Position numbers and translations under genes: made by a program. From Sinomonas cellulolyticus (GTDB taxonomy: Bacteria; Actinomycetota; Actinomycetes; Actinomycetales; Micrococcaceae), in assembly GCF_014656475.1 (NCBI RefSeq), contig NZ_BNCM01000008.1, positions 1 to 64,000 of the forward strand: a stretch of 64,000 nt of DNA. The letters are read 5' to 3'. Within the stretch, counting starts at the first letter, position 1, and every line of letters begins with the position of its first letter. A model generated the notes under the pieces. That model did no database searches. It saw only the letters and a program-made list of their open reading frames with translations, and was not told where the DNA came from. Shown here piece after piece: positions 17,902-26,899 of this stretch.

Positions 17902-18513
17902 ATGTACACGGTCACGATCAACCAGCGCGACCGCGCCCTCGGGGACCGCGTTCCCGAACTCCTCAGGGCCCTCGGCCGGCTGCGGCCCGAGGTGCCCTTC
18001 GACCGGACCGTGGGCGACGAGGCCCAAGCCGTCTTCACCTCCCCCGGTCCTGCGGTGGACGCCGCCCTCACCGCACTGAGGCCGGACGCGTGCGGCGACG
18101 TGCGCTGGAACGTGGGGATCGGCGTCGGGCGTCTCGCCGAGCCGCTGCCGCTCGGCATCGCCGAGGCCCGCGGCCCTGCGCTGGCGCACTCGCGGCGCGC
18201 GGTCGAGCGTGCGCAGGCGGGCGGTGACGGCCCTGCGATTGCCGTGGAGGGCCCCGACGCGGCCCTCGCGCACGACGCCGAGGGGGTGCTCCGGCTGCTC
18301 GGCCTCGCGATCGTGAAGCGAACCGCCGCCGAGTGGCGGGTCCTGGACCTCCTGACCCCCGGGGTGCGGGGGCAGCAGAAGGCCGTCGCCGAGGCACTCG
18401 GCATCACGACGCAGGCGGTCTCGAAGGCGATCGCCCGCGCGCACTGGCCCGAGGAATGGGCCGCGCGGCCCGCGGCAGCGCGGCTCCTGGGGCTACTCGA
18501 CGCGGCTCCCTGA
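17902..18513 (+). CDS. SatD-like protein with C-terminal helix-turn-helix
   Basis: The 203-residue product resembles the SatD family in its central FDRTVGDEAQAVFTSPG (SatD proteins carry a TLGDEFQG-like motif) and WNVGIGVG. The C-terminal third has a helix-turn-helix-like segment (QQKAVAEALGITTQAVSKAIAR, about residues 160-182). SatD in streptococci lies in an acid-tolerance/SRP locus, but its biochemical role is not defined. The combination suggests a small regulator. No operon partner is evident; it has its own leaderless-type promoter. Identification rests on motif resemblance only. Confidence 0.6.
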   Translation: MYTVTINQRDRALGDRVPELLRALGRLRPEVPFDRTVGDEAQAVFTSPGPAVDAALTALRPDACGDVRWNVGIGVGRLAEPLPLGIAEARGPALAHSRRAVERAQAGGDGPAIAVEGPDAALAHDAEGVLRLLGLAIVKRTAAEWRVLDLLTPGVRGQQKAVAEALGITTQAVSKAIARAHWPEEWAARPAAARLLGLLDAAP

Positions 18514-18581
18514 CGGGGCGGTACCCGCCCGACTGCATGGGATCCCGCACATGGCGACCCGCCCCCGTCGTGCGTGAGGCG

Positions 18582-19418
18582 CTAGAGGAGCGAGCGGAGG
18601 ATCGCGGCAGCGCCGTCCTCCTCCACCGGTGCGGCTACCTCGTCTGCGGCCGCCTTGACCTCATCGGGCGCCTGGCCCATCGCGACACCGCGGCCGGCCC
18701 ACTGGAGCATCTCGATGTCGTTGCGGCCATCGCCGATGCACACGGTGTCGGCCCGCTCGATGCCGAGGAGGCTGCGGACGTGCTCGAGCCCACTGGCCTT
18801 CGTCACCCCGTGCGCGGCGATGTCGAGCCAAGCCGTCCACCCCACCGAATAGGTCACGCCGTGGAGCCCGATGGACTCGACAGCCTCGCCGAACTCCTCA
18901 GCCGTGGAATCGGTGGAGAAGACGACGAGACGCACCGCCTCGGCCTCGAGCAGCTCGCCGAAGGAGACGCCTCGGGCCTCGACGCCGAAGCTCGCGTCCT
19001 GGAAGCGCTCGGTCGAGAGGAAGTTGCCCTCGATGTCCTCGAGGGCGTACTTCGCGTTGGGCAGGCGGTGCCGCAGGGCCCTGAGCGCGGGGGCCGGGTC
19101 GAAGGAACGGCGGTCGATGACGGTGTAGCCGCCGTTCGCGCCAGCGTGGATCTGGACCACGACCCCGCCGTTGCTGCACACGGCGTAGCCCTGGTCGACC
19201 CCGAGGAGCTCCACCACCGGGAGGGTGGCACCGAGGGAGCGGCCGGTCGCGACGACGACCTCGTGGCCCGCACCCACGACGGCGGCGCCCGCCTCCCTGA
19301 TGGCCGGTGACATGTGGCCGTAGTGGTCCACGAGCGTGCCGTCCACGTCGAGGCCGATGAGCTTGCGGTTCATGGTGATGAGCTGGTCATCGATGCCAGC
19401 GTTCAGTGCTGTTGTCAT
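18582..19418 (-). CDS. HAD-superfamily (Cof-type) phosphatase
   Basis: This is a 278-residue HAD hydrolase of the Cof/IIB cap type, which dephosphorylates small metabolites such as sugar phosphates. Motif I is GLDVDGTLVDH, motif II lies in VVVATGRSLG, and motif IV is CIGDGRNDIEML. The large central part (about residues 95-205) is the cap. In Arthrobacter relatives a gene of this type is close to serS. The ATG at 19418 is used; an internal ATG at 19373 (MNRKLIGLDVDGT) begins immediately at the fold and is an alternative. Confidence 0.85.
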   Translation of the reverse strand: MTTALNAGIDDQLITMNRKLIGLDVDGTLVDHYGHMSPAIREAGAAVVGAGHEVVVATGRSLGATLPVVELLGVDQGYAVCSNGGVVVQIHAGANGGYTVIDRRSFDPAPALRALRHRLPNAKYALEDIEGNFLSTERFQDASFGVEARGVSFGELLEAEAVRLVVFSTDSTAEEFGEAVESIGLHGVTYSVGWTAWLDIAAHGVTKASGLEHVRSLLGIERADTVCIGDGRNDIEMLQWAGRGVAMGQAPDEVKAAADEVAAPVEEDGAAAILRSLL

Positions 19419-19586
19419 GGTTACTAGTGAACCACCCTCCGCCTGAGCGTCCCTGTGGTTCCGGTCTGGAGGCCGTGAACACGGGGTGAACAGTCACAGG
19501 CGCAGGTGAATATCCACACCCTCGCCCACAGTGTGAGTGTTCACCTACGGGTCCGGTGGGTTGCGGGGTCTCCCGCCGCCTGCCGG

Positions 19587-20627
19587 TCAGGACACCACAG
19601 GTTCTGGATCGTCCCAGATCCAGCGCACCACGCCATACCCCGCCGCCCGGATCTCGTCCTCGCGCAGCTTCTCCGCGACCACCGCCTCGGCCGCGGACTT
19701 CCCCGAGAGTTCCATGGAGCGGAGGTACTTCTGGAGTCCGTCGAACTCGCCCACGAGCTTGAGCCTCGGCCAGCAGAAGTCCACCCGGGCGATCCACCGC
19801 CCGTCCCGCGTGATCGATACCTGAAGCTGCGGCATCTCGAACCCGAGCTCCCACATGAGCGCGCGGCTGAACGACTCACCCACAGACTCCGAACCGGCAT
19901 CGGCGAAGTCGAGCACACCCGCGGTCCGTGTGCGCGCGCTCGCCGTGGGCAGCGAAGCCTGGAGGGCGCGTAGCTGCCCGGCCGTGCGCCGCACCTTGAG
20001 CCCATCGCGCCCGGCGAGCAGCGCGTCCACGACGACCACGGCCTCCGTGAAGGGCAGGCGGTGGATGGTGTCCGCGAACGCCGCGTCGAAGGGCTCCATG
20101 GCCAGCGAGAGCCCGAGATGGGGCACCGTGAGACGGTTGGCGGGTACGGGCTCCCACCAATGCTTCGCCTCGGGGTAGCCCCGCGGCAGCATCTGCCCCC
20201 GTTGGGACGCGGTCCAGGCCTTGAGCGCCACTGATTCGTTGCCGTAGATCCCGGCCGGCTGGGTCGACCCGCTTCGTGCCCGGCTTGTCGTCCGGTAGCG
20301 GACGTGCGTCGGCGTCCGGGCAAACTCCACACCCCATGCCATCAGCGCGGTCTCCCGGCACAGCACTGGCGACGGTCCCGCTGCGGCGAGTGACGCCGTC
20401 GTGATGGCGTAGCGGTCAGCTGCGGTCCCGGAGAGCCATTCATCCGTCGGCAGGTATACGCCCCGCCGTAGCCGCACAAGACGCCCAGCCGCGTAGGCGC
20501 GGCTGGGCGTCTTGCGAGCTGCGCCCCGTCCGGTGCTGGGCTGTCGACGTCTCGAACTGCACGCTGGGAAATCTCGTGGGACCACCCAACCGGACCCACG
20601 ATGCTGGCGCCACCGGCACCGGCACAC
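19587..20627 (-). CDS. AbiEi-like N-domain / endonuclease-like C-domain orphan protein
   Basis: From about residue 45 the protein resembles the AbiEi-type winged-helix proteins common in actinobacteria (AAGRLVRLRRGVYLPTDEWL). The C-terminal part has the core of a DUF559/Vsr-like PD-(D/E)xK fold: SESVGESFSRALMW, RWIARVDFCWPRLKLVGEFDG and VVAEKLREDEIRAAGYGVVRW. No AbiEii nucleotidyltransferase toxin gene is adjacent, so this is not a complete toxin-antitoxin pair. The first 45 residues are unlike relatives and include a perfect 17-bp hairpin at 20477-20514; the true start is uncertain and the 5' end may be rearranged. A function in nucleic-acid recognition is inferred. Confidence 0.6.
   Translation of the reverse strand: MCRCRWRQHRGSGWVVPRDFPACSSRRRQPSTGRGAARKTPSRAYAAGRLVRLRRGVYLPTDEWLSGTAADRYAITTASLAAAGPSPVLCRETALMAWGVEFARTPTHVRYRTTSRARSGSTQPAGIYGNESVALKAWTASQRGQMLPRGYPEAKHWWEPVPANRLTVPHLGLSLAMEPFDAAFADTIHRLPFTEAVVVVDALLAGRDGLKVRRTAGQLRALQASLPTASARTRTAGVLDFADAGSESVGESFSRALMWELGFEMPQLQVSITRDGRWIARVDFCWPRLKLVGEFDGLQKYLRSMELSGKSAAEAVVAEKLREDEIRAAGYGVVRWIWDDPEPVVS
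20477..20514. terminator. Perfect 17-bp terminator-like hairpin inside the AbiEi-like reading frame
   Basis: CAAGACGCCCAGCCGCG (20477-20493), loop TAGG, and its exact complement (20498-20514). The stem looks like an actinobacterial terminator but lies within the open frame just before the conserved GRLVRLRRGVYL segment. There is no T-tract. It may be a terminator that the gene has been fused to, or an mRNA structure controlling translation. Confidence 0.6.
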
Positions 20628-20649
20628 CTGTGGATAACCGAAGTCACCT

Positions 20650-20701
20650 CAGGTTCTGGACACGACCCCGCGCCGTGGCGTGTGGTCATGTCCAAAACCT
20701 G
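20650..20701 (-). terminator. Imperfect 23-bp hairpin downstream of serS
   Basis: Positions 20650-20672 pair with 20679-20701 with three mismatches and one G-U pair, closing a 6-nt loop. It begins 22 nt after the serS stop codon on the minus strand and ends before the AbiEi-like gene, so it most likely terminates serS transcription. Confidence 0.5.
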
Positions 20702-20723
20702 TGGTAAACCGCCCGTTGGTGAG

Positions 20724-22010
20724 CTACAGGACGGGGAGAACCTCGAGGCCGCCGAGGTAGGGGCGGAGCGCGGCAGGGACATTCACCGAGCCGTCGGGGT
20801 TCTGGTGGTGCTCGAGGATGGCCACGATCCAGCGCGTCGTGGCGAGGGTCCCGTTGAGGGTCGCGACGGCGCGCGTCCCCTTCGACGAGCCCTCGGCGTC
20901 GAGCACGCGCTCACGGATGTTGAGGCGGCGCGCCTGGAAGCCCGTGCAGTTGGAGGTGGACGTGAGCTCGCGGTAGCGGCCCTGGGTCGGCACCCAGGCC
21001 TCGCAGTCGAACTTGCGGGCCGCGCTCATGCCAAGGTCCCCAGCCGCGGTGTCGATCACCCGGTACGGCAGCTCGACCTTGGCGAGCATCTCCTCTTCCC
21101 ACGCGAGCAGGCGGGCGTGCTCGGCCTCGGCGTCCTCGGGGCTGCAGTAGACGAACATCTCGACCTTGTTGAACTGGTGCACCCGGATGATCCCGCGCGT
21201 GTCCTTACCGTGCGAGCCGGCCTCCCGGCGGTAGCAGGAGGACCAGCCGGCGTAGCGGGTGGGCCCGGCGGAGAGGTCGAGGATCTCGTCGGCGTGGTAG
21301 CCCGCCAGAGCCACCTCGGAGGTGCCCACGAGGTAGAGGTCGTCCTCGGCAAGACGGTAGATCTCGGCGTCGTGCGCGACATCGAAGCCCGTACCCTGCA
21401 TCGTCTCCGGACGCACGAGGGTGGGCGTGATCATCGGGATGAAGCCATTCGCGACGGCCTGGTCCATGGCCATCGAGAGCAGCGCGATCTCGAGCCGCGC
21501 CCCGACGCCCTTGAGGAAGTAGAACCGTGAGCCGGAGACCTTGGCGCCCCGCTCCATGTCGATCGCCCCGAGGAGCTCCCCGATCTCGAGGTGGTCCCGG
21601 GGTTCAAAGCCCTCGGCGGCGAAGTCGCGGGGCGTGCCCACGGTCTTGACCACGGCGTAGTCGTCCTCGCCGCCGGCCGGTATGCCGTCGATGATGAGGT
21701 TGGGCACCACGCGCATGAGCTCGTCCATCTCGGCCTGCGCCTCGTCCGCGGAGGACTGGGCGGCCTTGACCTTCTGCGCGAGGTCCTTGACCTCGGCGAG
21801 CAGTGCCTGCTTCTCCTCGCCCTTGGCAGCCGCGACCTTCTTGCCGAACTGGTTCTGCTGCGCGCGCAGCGTCTCGTACTCGGTCAGCGAACCACGACGG
21901 CGCGCGTCGGCGGCGATGATCGAGTCCACGAGCGCTTCGTCCGCCCCGCGGGCCCGCTGGCTCGCACGGTACTTGTCGGGGTTCTCGGTAAGGTCCTTGA
22001 CGTCGATCAC
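20724..22010 (-). CDS. serS: Seryl-tRNA synthetase
   Basis: SerRS charges tRNA-Ser. The N-terminal half (about residues 25-110) is the long-arm coiled coil that clamps the tRNA variable arm, rich in Ala/Lys/Glu/Gln. The class II core has [16 protein letters not shown], motif 2 in [20 protein letters not shown] and the motif 3 region [30 protein letters not shown]. The 428 residues are normal. GTG 22010 lies 7 nt after a TAGTCT -10 element and has no Shine-Dalgarno, consistent with a leaderless mRNA diverging from the lipid kinase gene. Confidence 0.97.
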   Translation of the reverse strand: MIDVKDLTENPDKYRASQRARGADEALVDSIIAADARRRGSLTEYETLRAQQNQFGKKVAAAKGEEKQALLAEVKDLAQKVKAAQSSADEAQAEMDELMRVVPNLIIDGIPAGGEDDYAVVKTVGTPRDFAAEGFEPRDHLEIGELLGAIDMERGAKVSGSRFYFLKGVGARLEIALLSMAMDQAVANGFIPMITPTLVRPETMQGTGFDVAHDAEIYRLAEDDLYLVGTSEVALAGYHADEILDLSAGPTRYAGWSSCYRREAGSHGKDTRGIIRVHQFNKVEMFVYCSPEDAEAEHARLLAWEEEMLAKVELPYRVIDTAAGDLGMSAARKFDCEAWVPTQGRYRELTSTSNCTGFQARRLNIRERVLDAEGSSKGTRAVATLNGTLATTRWIVAILEHHQNPDGSVNVPAALRPYLGGLEVLPVL

Positions 22011-22017
22011 GAGTCCA

Positions 22018-22023
22018 AGACTA
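22018..22023 (-). promoter_or_regulatory. -10 element (TAGTCT) for serS
   Basis: Minus-strand TAGTCT is 7 nt upstream of GTG 22010. The divergent lipid-kinase -10 lies 44 nt away on the other strand. Confidence 0.45.
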
Positions 22024-22066
22024 GCGGGACTGGCGGGGGCGGTGCGGAAGGGCTCCCGCGTCAGGC

Positions 22067-22072
22067 TAGAGT
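22067..22072 (+). promoter_or_regulatory. -10 element (TAGAGT) for the lipid kinase
   Basis: TAGAGT ends 9 nt before ATG 22082. An in-frame GTG at 22073 directly abuts the hexamer and would lie upstream of any transcript made from it, so ATG 22082 is preferred. Confidence 0.45.
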
Positions 22073-22081
22073 GTGAGCATC

Positions 22082-23128
22082 ATGCGCGGTTGGATCATTG
22101 CTGGTGCTGTTGCCGCTGCTGGCGGCTTCGCTGTCGCCAGCTGGTGGGGCGTGCGCCGGCTCAAGGCGCAGCATTCACGCAGCGCGGTCGCCGAGCCCGC
22201 CGCACCGCCGCCTTCCGGGCCCCAGCAGGTGGCCGTGGTGGTGAACCCCGTGAAGGAGCACGCGCACGAGACGCGCCTGCTCATCGAGGCCGCCTGCCGC
22301 GGAGCCGGCTGGCCCGACCCCCTCGTCTTCCAGACCACCAAGCAGGACCCGGGGCACACGGCGGCGCGCCAGGCGCTCGAGGCGGGCGCCGACGTCGTGA
22401 TCCCGTGCGGCGGCGACGGCACGGTGCGGGTGGTCGCCGAGGCCCTCGCGGGAACCGACACCGCGCTGGGCCTGGTGCCACTGGGCACGGGCAACCTCCT
22501 CGCCCGGAACCTGGACCTCGACGTGGCGCACATCTCCCAGTGCGTCTACACGGCGATCTTCGGCCGCCAGCGCCGGATCGACACGGCCACCATGACGCTC
22601 ACCGCCCCGGACGGCGGCACTTCCGAGCACACGTTCCTCGTCATCGCGGGCGTCGGGATGGACGCCGAGATCCTCAACGACACGAGCGAGAACCTCAAGC
22701 GCGCGGTCGGCTGGATGGCCTACACCGAGGCGGGGATCCGGCACATGCCCGGCCAGCGGCGCCGCCGCGTGGAGATCTCGCTGGACAACGGTGACTTCCA
22801 GTCCCGCCGCGTGCGCAGCGTGCTGTTCGCGAACTGCGCGAAGCTGCCCGGAGGCGTGGACTTCATCCCGGACGCGTACATCGACGACGGCGTCCTCAAT
22901 GTGGCGATCATGAGCCCCCGCAGCCTCATCGGCTGGATCGCGATGTACGTCAAGATCATGTTCCAGCACAAGCGGCAGCTGCCGGTCATGCAGTTCTACG
23001 GCGCCCGCAAGGTCTCCATCCGGGTGCCGGAGCCGATCGAGACGCAGGTTGACGGCGATGTGGTGGGCCCGGCCACGCGCGTGGACGTCGAGGTGCACCC
23101 CGCGAGCCTGCTCGTGCGCGTCGCGTAG
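22082..23128 (+). CDS. Diacylglycerol/lipid kinase (YegS/LCB5 family)
   Basis: The 348-residue protein begins with a hydrophobic signal-anchor (GWIIAGAVAAAGGFAVASWW) and continues with a DAGK catalytic domain: VAVVVNPVKEHA, the nucleotide loop CGGDGTVRVVAEAL, and PLGTGNLLARNLDLDV. The C-terminal beta-sandwich carries GVDFIPDAYIDDGVLNV and the acidic ETQVDGDVVG. Family members phosphorylate diacylglycerol or related lipids at the inner membrane face, recycling lipid during envelope synthesis; the exact substrate here is unknown. It is monocistronic and divergent from serS. Confidence 0.9.
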   Translation: MRGWIIAGAVAAAGGFAVASWWGVRRLKAQHSRSAVAEPAAPPPSGPQQVAVVVNPVKEHAHETRLLIEAACRGAGWPDPLVFQTTKQDPGHTAARQALEAGADVVIPCGGDGTVRVVAEALAGTDTALGLVPLGTGNLLARNLDLDVAHISQCVYTAIFGRQRRIDTATMTLTAPDGGTSEHTFLVIAGVGMDAEILNDTSENLKRAVGWMAYTEAGIRHMPGQRRRRVEISLDNGDFQSRRVRSVLFANCAKLPGGVDFIPDAYIDDGVLNVAIMSPRSLIGWIAMYVKIMFQHKRQLPVMQFYGARKVSIRVPEPIETQVDGDVVGPATRVDVEVHPASLLVRVA

Positions 23129-23198
23129 CCTCAGCCCGGAGCGCACCACTGCGCCGTCGGCGCGCGAGGGCGTCGGCGCACGACGCCGTCGGGTCGCC

Positions 23199-24059
23199 TC
23201 AGGCGGCAGCCGCCACTCTGTAGATGCGGTCCCAGTCGATCCGTGCGTCCTCGATGAGGAACAGCTCCCTCGCCACGTCCCGGAGCTCCGCGGCGCTGCT
23301 GAGCGTGCGTTTCTCCACGGCTGAGGACCCGTCCTGTGCGTAGGTGCGCACGGAGAGGACCAGGTTGGACAGCGTGACCCGCCCGCGCTCGGTGAGGATG
23401 GCGAAGATGAGCGAGCGCGTGAACGGCGGGGTGTCCGACGTGGAGGTGAACCAGTTGGCGACGGCGAGGTCCGCAGGGGCGCTGGGCCGGAGGTCGATCC
23501 CGTAAAGGTTCGCCCAACCGCCGCCGACCATCGCCTGGAGCATGAGGTCGGTGCCGGCTGTATCGCCCGCGGGGAGTCCCGCCTCGGCCGCGGCGACGAA
23601 GCGGAAGGTGCCGAGCGCGGTGACTGTCTCGGCGGTGCCGAGGGGCAGCACCCCCGAGGGGGTGAACCCGCCGAAGCCGGCGTCGAGGAGGTACCGCTCG
23701 CCGTCGTGCGTGAAGAGCGTGGCCTGGTGGGTGCGGGCCGGTGCGCCCGAGCCCGGCTCCCGCTGCCAGTAGACGCGGCCGAGGTGATTCTCGACGTCCG
23801 CCGCACCCAACTCGGCCAGCGCGCGGGACAGCAGGCCGGAGTGCTGGAAGCAGTAGCCACCACGGCGCCGGCGCACGAGGACGTCCTCGATCCCCTGGGC
23901 GGAGATGTCCACGATTCCGCCGCCGGCGGGGGTCAGGTTCTCGAACGGGATCGCGCGGGTGTGGTGCGCGTGGATCGCGGCAATGTTCTCGATCGTGGGC
24001 GCCGTGTCCCCGCTGTAGCCGATCCGGCTGAGGTAGTCGCGCAGGAAGCGGTCAGCCAC
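23199..24059 (-). CDS. nat: Arylamine N-acetyltransferase
   Basis: NAT transfers acetyl groups from acetyl-CoA to arylamines and hydrazines. The catalytic Cys-His-Asp triad is visible in RRGGYCFQHSGLL, ARTHQATLF and YLLDAGFGGF. IPFENLTP is the family N-terminal signature. GTG 24059 is preceded by GGAGGGG at good spacing and overlaps the pheA stop region by 8 nt; it gives 286 residues, normal for bacterial NATs. A longer start at 24104 would overlap pheA by 53 nt and is unlikely. It is the last gene of a rhodanese-pheA-nat run. Confidence 0.92.
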   Translation of the reverse strand: MADRFLRDYLSRIGYSGDTAPTIENIAAIHAHHTRAIPFENLTPAGGGIVDISAQGIEDVLVRRRRGGYCFQHSGLLSRALAELGAADVENHLGRVYWQREPGSGAPARTHQATLFTHDGERYLLDAGFGGFTPSGVLPLGTAETVTALGTFRFVAAAEAGLPAGDTAGTDLMLQAMVGGGWANLYGIDLRPSAPADLAVANWFTSTSDTPPFTRSLIFAILTERGRVTLSNLVLSVRTYAQDGSSAVEKRTLSSAAELRDVARELFLIEDARIDWDRIYRVAAAA

Positions 24060-24975
24060 CGAGGATCCCCTCCACCCACTCCCGGGCCGAGGCGAACGCC
24101 TCATCGGTGACGTGGTCCTTGACCACGGGACGGGCCCCGTCGGCGCGCGGATAGGAGCCGAGGAACCGCGTATGGGGGCTGATGCGGTGCAGGCCGCGCA
24201 GGGCGTCGGCGATCCGGGCGTCCTGGATGTGCCCGTCCACGTCGATGGAGAAGAAGTAGTGGCCGAGGTACCGGCCGGTGGGACGCGACTCGATCCGTGA
24301 GAGGTTCACACCGCGCGCGGCGAACTGCTCGAGGATCTCCATGAGCGCCCCGGCGCGGTCCTCGGGCAGCGGCACGGCAACCGAGGTCTTGTCCGCCCCG
24401 GTGCGCGGCGGGAGGGCACCGGGCCGCGCCACGAGGATGAATCGGGTGACCGCGCCCGGGTTGTCGCCGATGTCCGTGGCCAGGACCTCGAGCTCGGGGT
24501 GCTCCTCGGCGACGATCGGGGCGCAGATCGCGGCGTCACCCGGGCGTGAGGCGGGATCGAGGAGGGCAAGCGCGCCTGCCGCGGTCGAGCTCGCGGCGAG
24601 GTGGACGGCGTCGGGCGCGTGCGCAGCCGCCCATCCGCGGCACTGGGCCCACGCGTGACCGTGGGTGGAGATGCGCCGGATGTCCGTAATGCGCGTGCCG
24701 GGGCGGGCGACGAGCACGAAGGTGATCGGCACGACCTCCTCGCGGACGATCCGCAGGTCCGGCCCTGTGGCAATCGCATCGAGGGTGGCCGTGACGCCGC
24801 CCTCCACGGAGTTCTCGATGGGAACCATGGCGGCGTCCGCCGTCCCGTCGCGGACCGCGTCCATGGCGGCGTTGACGTTGCTCGCGGGGACGCGCGCGGC
24901 GTCGCGGGCGCCGGGGACCTTAAGGAGCGCGGCCTCCGTGAACGTGCCCTCGGGGCCCAGGAACGTGTACGTCAC
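24052..24975 (-). CDS. pheA: Prephenate dehydratase
   Basis: PheA decarboxylates and dehydrates prephenate to phenylpyruvate for phenylalanine synthesis. The N-terminal catalytic domain begins VTYTFLGPEGTFTEAALL and has VPIENSVEGGV and the catalytic TRF in NPGAVTRFILVA. The C-terminal ACT domain binds phenylalanine for feedback control (GALMEILEQFAARGVNLSRIESRP and GHYFFSIDVDGH). There is no chorismate mutase fusion, as usual in actinobacteria. GTG at 24975 is 5 nt after the rhodanese stop; 307 residues. Confidence 0.95.
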   Translation of the reverse strand: MTYTFLGPEGTFTEAALLKVPGARDAARVPASNVNAAMDAVRDGTADAAMVPIENSVEGGVTATLDAIATGPDLRIVREEVVPITFVLVARPGTRITDIRRISTHGHAWAQCRGWAAAHAPDAVHLAASSTAAGALALLDPASRPGDAAICAPIVAEEHPELEVLATDIGDNPGAVTRFILVARPGALPPRTGADKTSVAVPLPEDRAGALMEILEQFAARGVNLSRIESRPTGRYLGHYFFSIDVDGHIQDARIADALRGLHRISPHTRFLGSYPRADGARPVVKDHVTDEAFASAREWVEGILGG

Positions 24976-24980
24976 AGCGG

Positions 24981-25307
24981 CTACAGGACCGTGGGCGTCT
25001 GGCCGTTCTCGGCGACCAGGGGCTTGCCTGCCGTGAGCCAGGCGTCCATCCCGCCAGCCACGTTGTACGCCGAGTAGCCGTTGGCCACGAGCCACTGGGC
25101 CGCCCGGGCCGACCGGCCGCCGGTGCGGCAGATGACGAGGAGGTCCTCGTCGGGGTCCAGCTCGTCGAGGCGGCCCGGCAGCTGCTCGAGGGGAATGTGG
25201 ACGGCGGCCTCGGCGTGCCCGGCCTCCCACTCATAGTCCTCGCGCACGTCCAGGAGGATCCCTTCGGCGGGGAGCTCGTCCACGCGCACGGTCTCGAAAT
25301 CAGACAT
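24981..25307 (-). CDS. Rhodanese-like sulfurtransferase domain protein
   Basis: This is a single-domain rhodanese of 108 residues. The active-site loop is VICRTGGRSARAAQWL with the persulfide-forming Cys at about residue 80, and the N-terminal LLDVREDYEWEAGHAEAAVHIP is the characteristic start of the fold. Such proteins carry sulfane sulfur for thiolation or detoxification; the partner is unknown. The ATG has a strong GGAGG Shine-Dalgarno and the gene leads the pheA-nat transcript. Confidence 0.92.
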   Translation of the reverse strand: MSDFETVRVDELPAEGILLDVREDYEWEAGHAEAAVHIPLEQLPGRLDELDPDEDLLVICRTGGRSARAAQWLVANGYSAYNVAGGMDAWLTAGKPLVAENGQTPTVL

Positions 25308-25341
25308 TCTCAGCCTCCGAAAATGGTCATTTCCTCCAGCC

Positions 25342-25347
25342 TATAGT
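25342..25347 (+). promoter_or_regulatory. -10 element (TATAGT) for the amidase gene
   Basis: TATAGT lies 31 nt upstream of ATG 25379, which has its own GGAGG. An in-frame GTG at 25346 overlaps this hexamer and is therefore not the start. Confidence 0.45.
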
Positions 25348-25378
25348 GGTTCAGACGCGCAGTGACCTACGGAGGACC

Positions 25379-26896
25379 ATGGCAGGCGATGTGCTCGCGA
25401 ACAGCGGGGAGGCCGGTCCGGAGGAGGACGGCGCGTGGGCCTCAGCGGCCGAGCTGCGCGACGCGCTCCGCGACGGGGACGTCTCGGCCCGTGAGGTGAC
25501 GGACGTCTTCCTTGGCCGGATCGAGGCCGCGAACCCGCTGCTCGGGGCGTTCCTCACCGTCACCGCCGAGCGCGCGCACGACGCCGCCGCTGCCGCCGAC
25601 TCCCAGCATGCCCTCCTCTCCCGCTCGGGCCGGCTCGACGAGCTCGGGCCGCTGCACGGGATGCCCACGGCGTTCAAGGACCTCACCGACGTGGCCGGCG
25701 TCCCCACCACGCACGGCTCGGCGGCACTCGAGCACCGGCCGGCCCCGGCCGACTCCCCCATCGTGGGCCTCCTGAGAAGCGCGGGGATCGTCTCCCTCGG
25801 CAAGACGCAGGTGCCCGAGTTCGGGCTGACTGCCTACTCCGAGAACCGGATCGGGCCGCCGTCCCGCAACCCGCACGGGCCGGCGCTGAGCTCCGGCGGC
25901 TCCTCGGGCGGCTCGGCTGCTGCAGTCGCCGCCGGCCTCGTGCCCTTCGCCGCCGGATCCGACGGGGGCGGCTCGATCCGCATCCCTGCCGCTGCCTGCG
26001 GCATCGTCGGGCTCAAGGTGGGGCGCGGGACCATCCCCGAGGGGCAGAGCAGCTCGGACGCTCCGCGGCTCGTCGTGGCCGGCCCGCTCGCCCGCAGCGC
26101 CGAGGACGCCGCCCTCCTCCTCGACGCCATGGTGACAGGCATTGGGCGCCACCACGCCGGCGGAGCGCGCACGGCCGAGGATCTCCCCCGCGGCGACCGC
26201 CCGCCTCGGGGACGCCACGCTGGGACGTACGCGGACGCCGTCGTGCGCGCGCCGCGGCGGCTCCGGATCGCGGTGAGCCTCGCGAGCCCCTGGGACGCCC
26301 GGTACGAGGTGCGGCCCGAGCGGGAGGCGCTCGAGGCGCTCCGGCGCGCCGTGGGGCCGCTCTCGGCGGCGGGGCACCTCGTCGTGGAGCACGACGTCCG
26401 GTTCGACAACCGCTACCCCGACGCCTTCACGGCCGCGTGGACCGCTGGCGTGGGGACCGCCAGGATCCGGCCCGAACGCGAGCCCCTGCTGACGCCGGTG
26501 ACCCGCGCGTTCCGGCGCCGCGCACAGCAGCGCTCCCATGCGAAGCTCGAGGAAGCCCTGGCGTTCCTGCACCAGTTCGAGCGCGACATGGCCGCCCAGC
26601 TCGCCGACTGGGATGCGCTGTTCTCCCCCGCGCTCGCGCAGACGCCCCGACCGGTGGGGTGGTTCACCGGTGGCCCGGAATGGCGCGGCACTGCCGACGA
26701 CGACTACCGCCGCCAGTGCGAGTTCGCCCCGTGGTCCTCGTGGGTCAACGTCTGCGGGCTGCCCGCCGTCGTGGCCACGACCCACTGGACCGCCGAGCGG
26801 CTGCCCATGGGCGTGCAGGCCGTCGGGCACCCCGGGTCCGAGGCCGTGCTGCTCCAGCTCGCCCGGCTGCTGCACGTCCCGGCGCCCGGGGGCTGA
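25379..26896 (+). CDS. Amidase signature family enzyme
   Basis: The 505-residue protein has the Ser-cisSer-Lys amidase core: the catalytic Lys in [13 protein letters not shown], the Gly/Ser-rich signature [21 protein letters not shown], and [21 protein letters not shown]. The family hydrolyses amides of many substrates and includes GatA, but there are no gatC or gatB neighbours, so this is probably a catabolic amidase with unknown substrate. ATG 25379 follows CGGAGGACC. It is divergent from the rhodanese operon. Confidence 0.9.
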   Translation: MAGDVLANSGEAGPEEDGAWASAAELRDALRDGDVSAREVTDVFLGRIEAANPLLGAFLTVTAERAHDAAAAADSQHALLSRSGRLDELGPLHGMPTAFKDLTDVAGVPTTHGSAALEHRPAPADSPIVGLLRSAGIVSLGKTQVPEFGLTAYSENRIGPPSRNPHGPALSSGGSSGGSAAAVAAGLVPFAAGSDGGGSIRIPAAACGIVGLKVGRGTIPEGQSSSDAPRLVVAGPLARSAEDAALLLDAMVTGIGRHHAGGARTAEDLPRGDRPPRGRHAGTYADAVVRAPRRLRIAVSLASPWDARYEVRPEREALEALRRAVGPLSAAGHLVVEHDVRFDNRYPDAFTAAWTAGVGTARIRPEREPLLTPVTRAFRRRAQQRSHAKLEEALAFLHQFERDMAAQLADWDALFSPALAQTPRPVGWFTGGPEWRGTADDDYRRQCEFAPWSSWVNVCGLPAVVATTHWTAERLPMGVQAVGHPGSEAVLLQLARLLHVPAPGG

Positions 26897-26899
26897 GGG

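Noticed and set aside
19475..19544. GTGAACA and TGTTCAC arms between the HAD gene and the AbiEi-like gene
   Set aside because: The arms are about 56 nt apart with no supporting structure; taken as chance or weak operator-like sequence, not annotated.
19587..20627. AbiE type IV toxin-antitoxin system
   Set aside because: Only an AbiEi-like protein is present. There is no AbiEii nucleotidyltransferase beside it, so calling a toxin-antitoxin system is not justified.
20629..20637. Perfect DnaA-box sequence TGTGGATAA
   Set aside because: A single box, no cluster, no AT-rich unwinding element and no dnaA/dnaN nearby; it does not indicate an origin.
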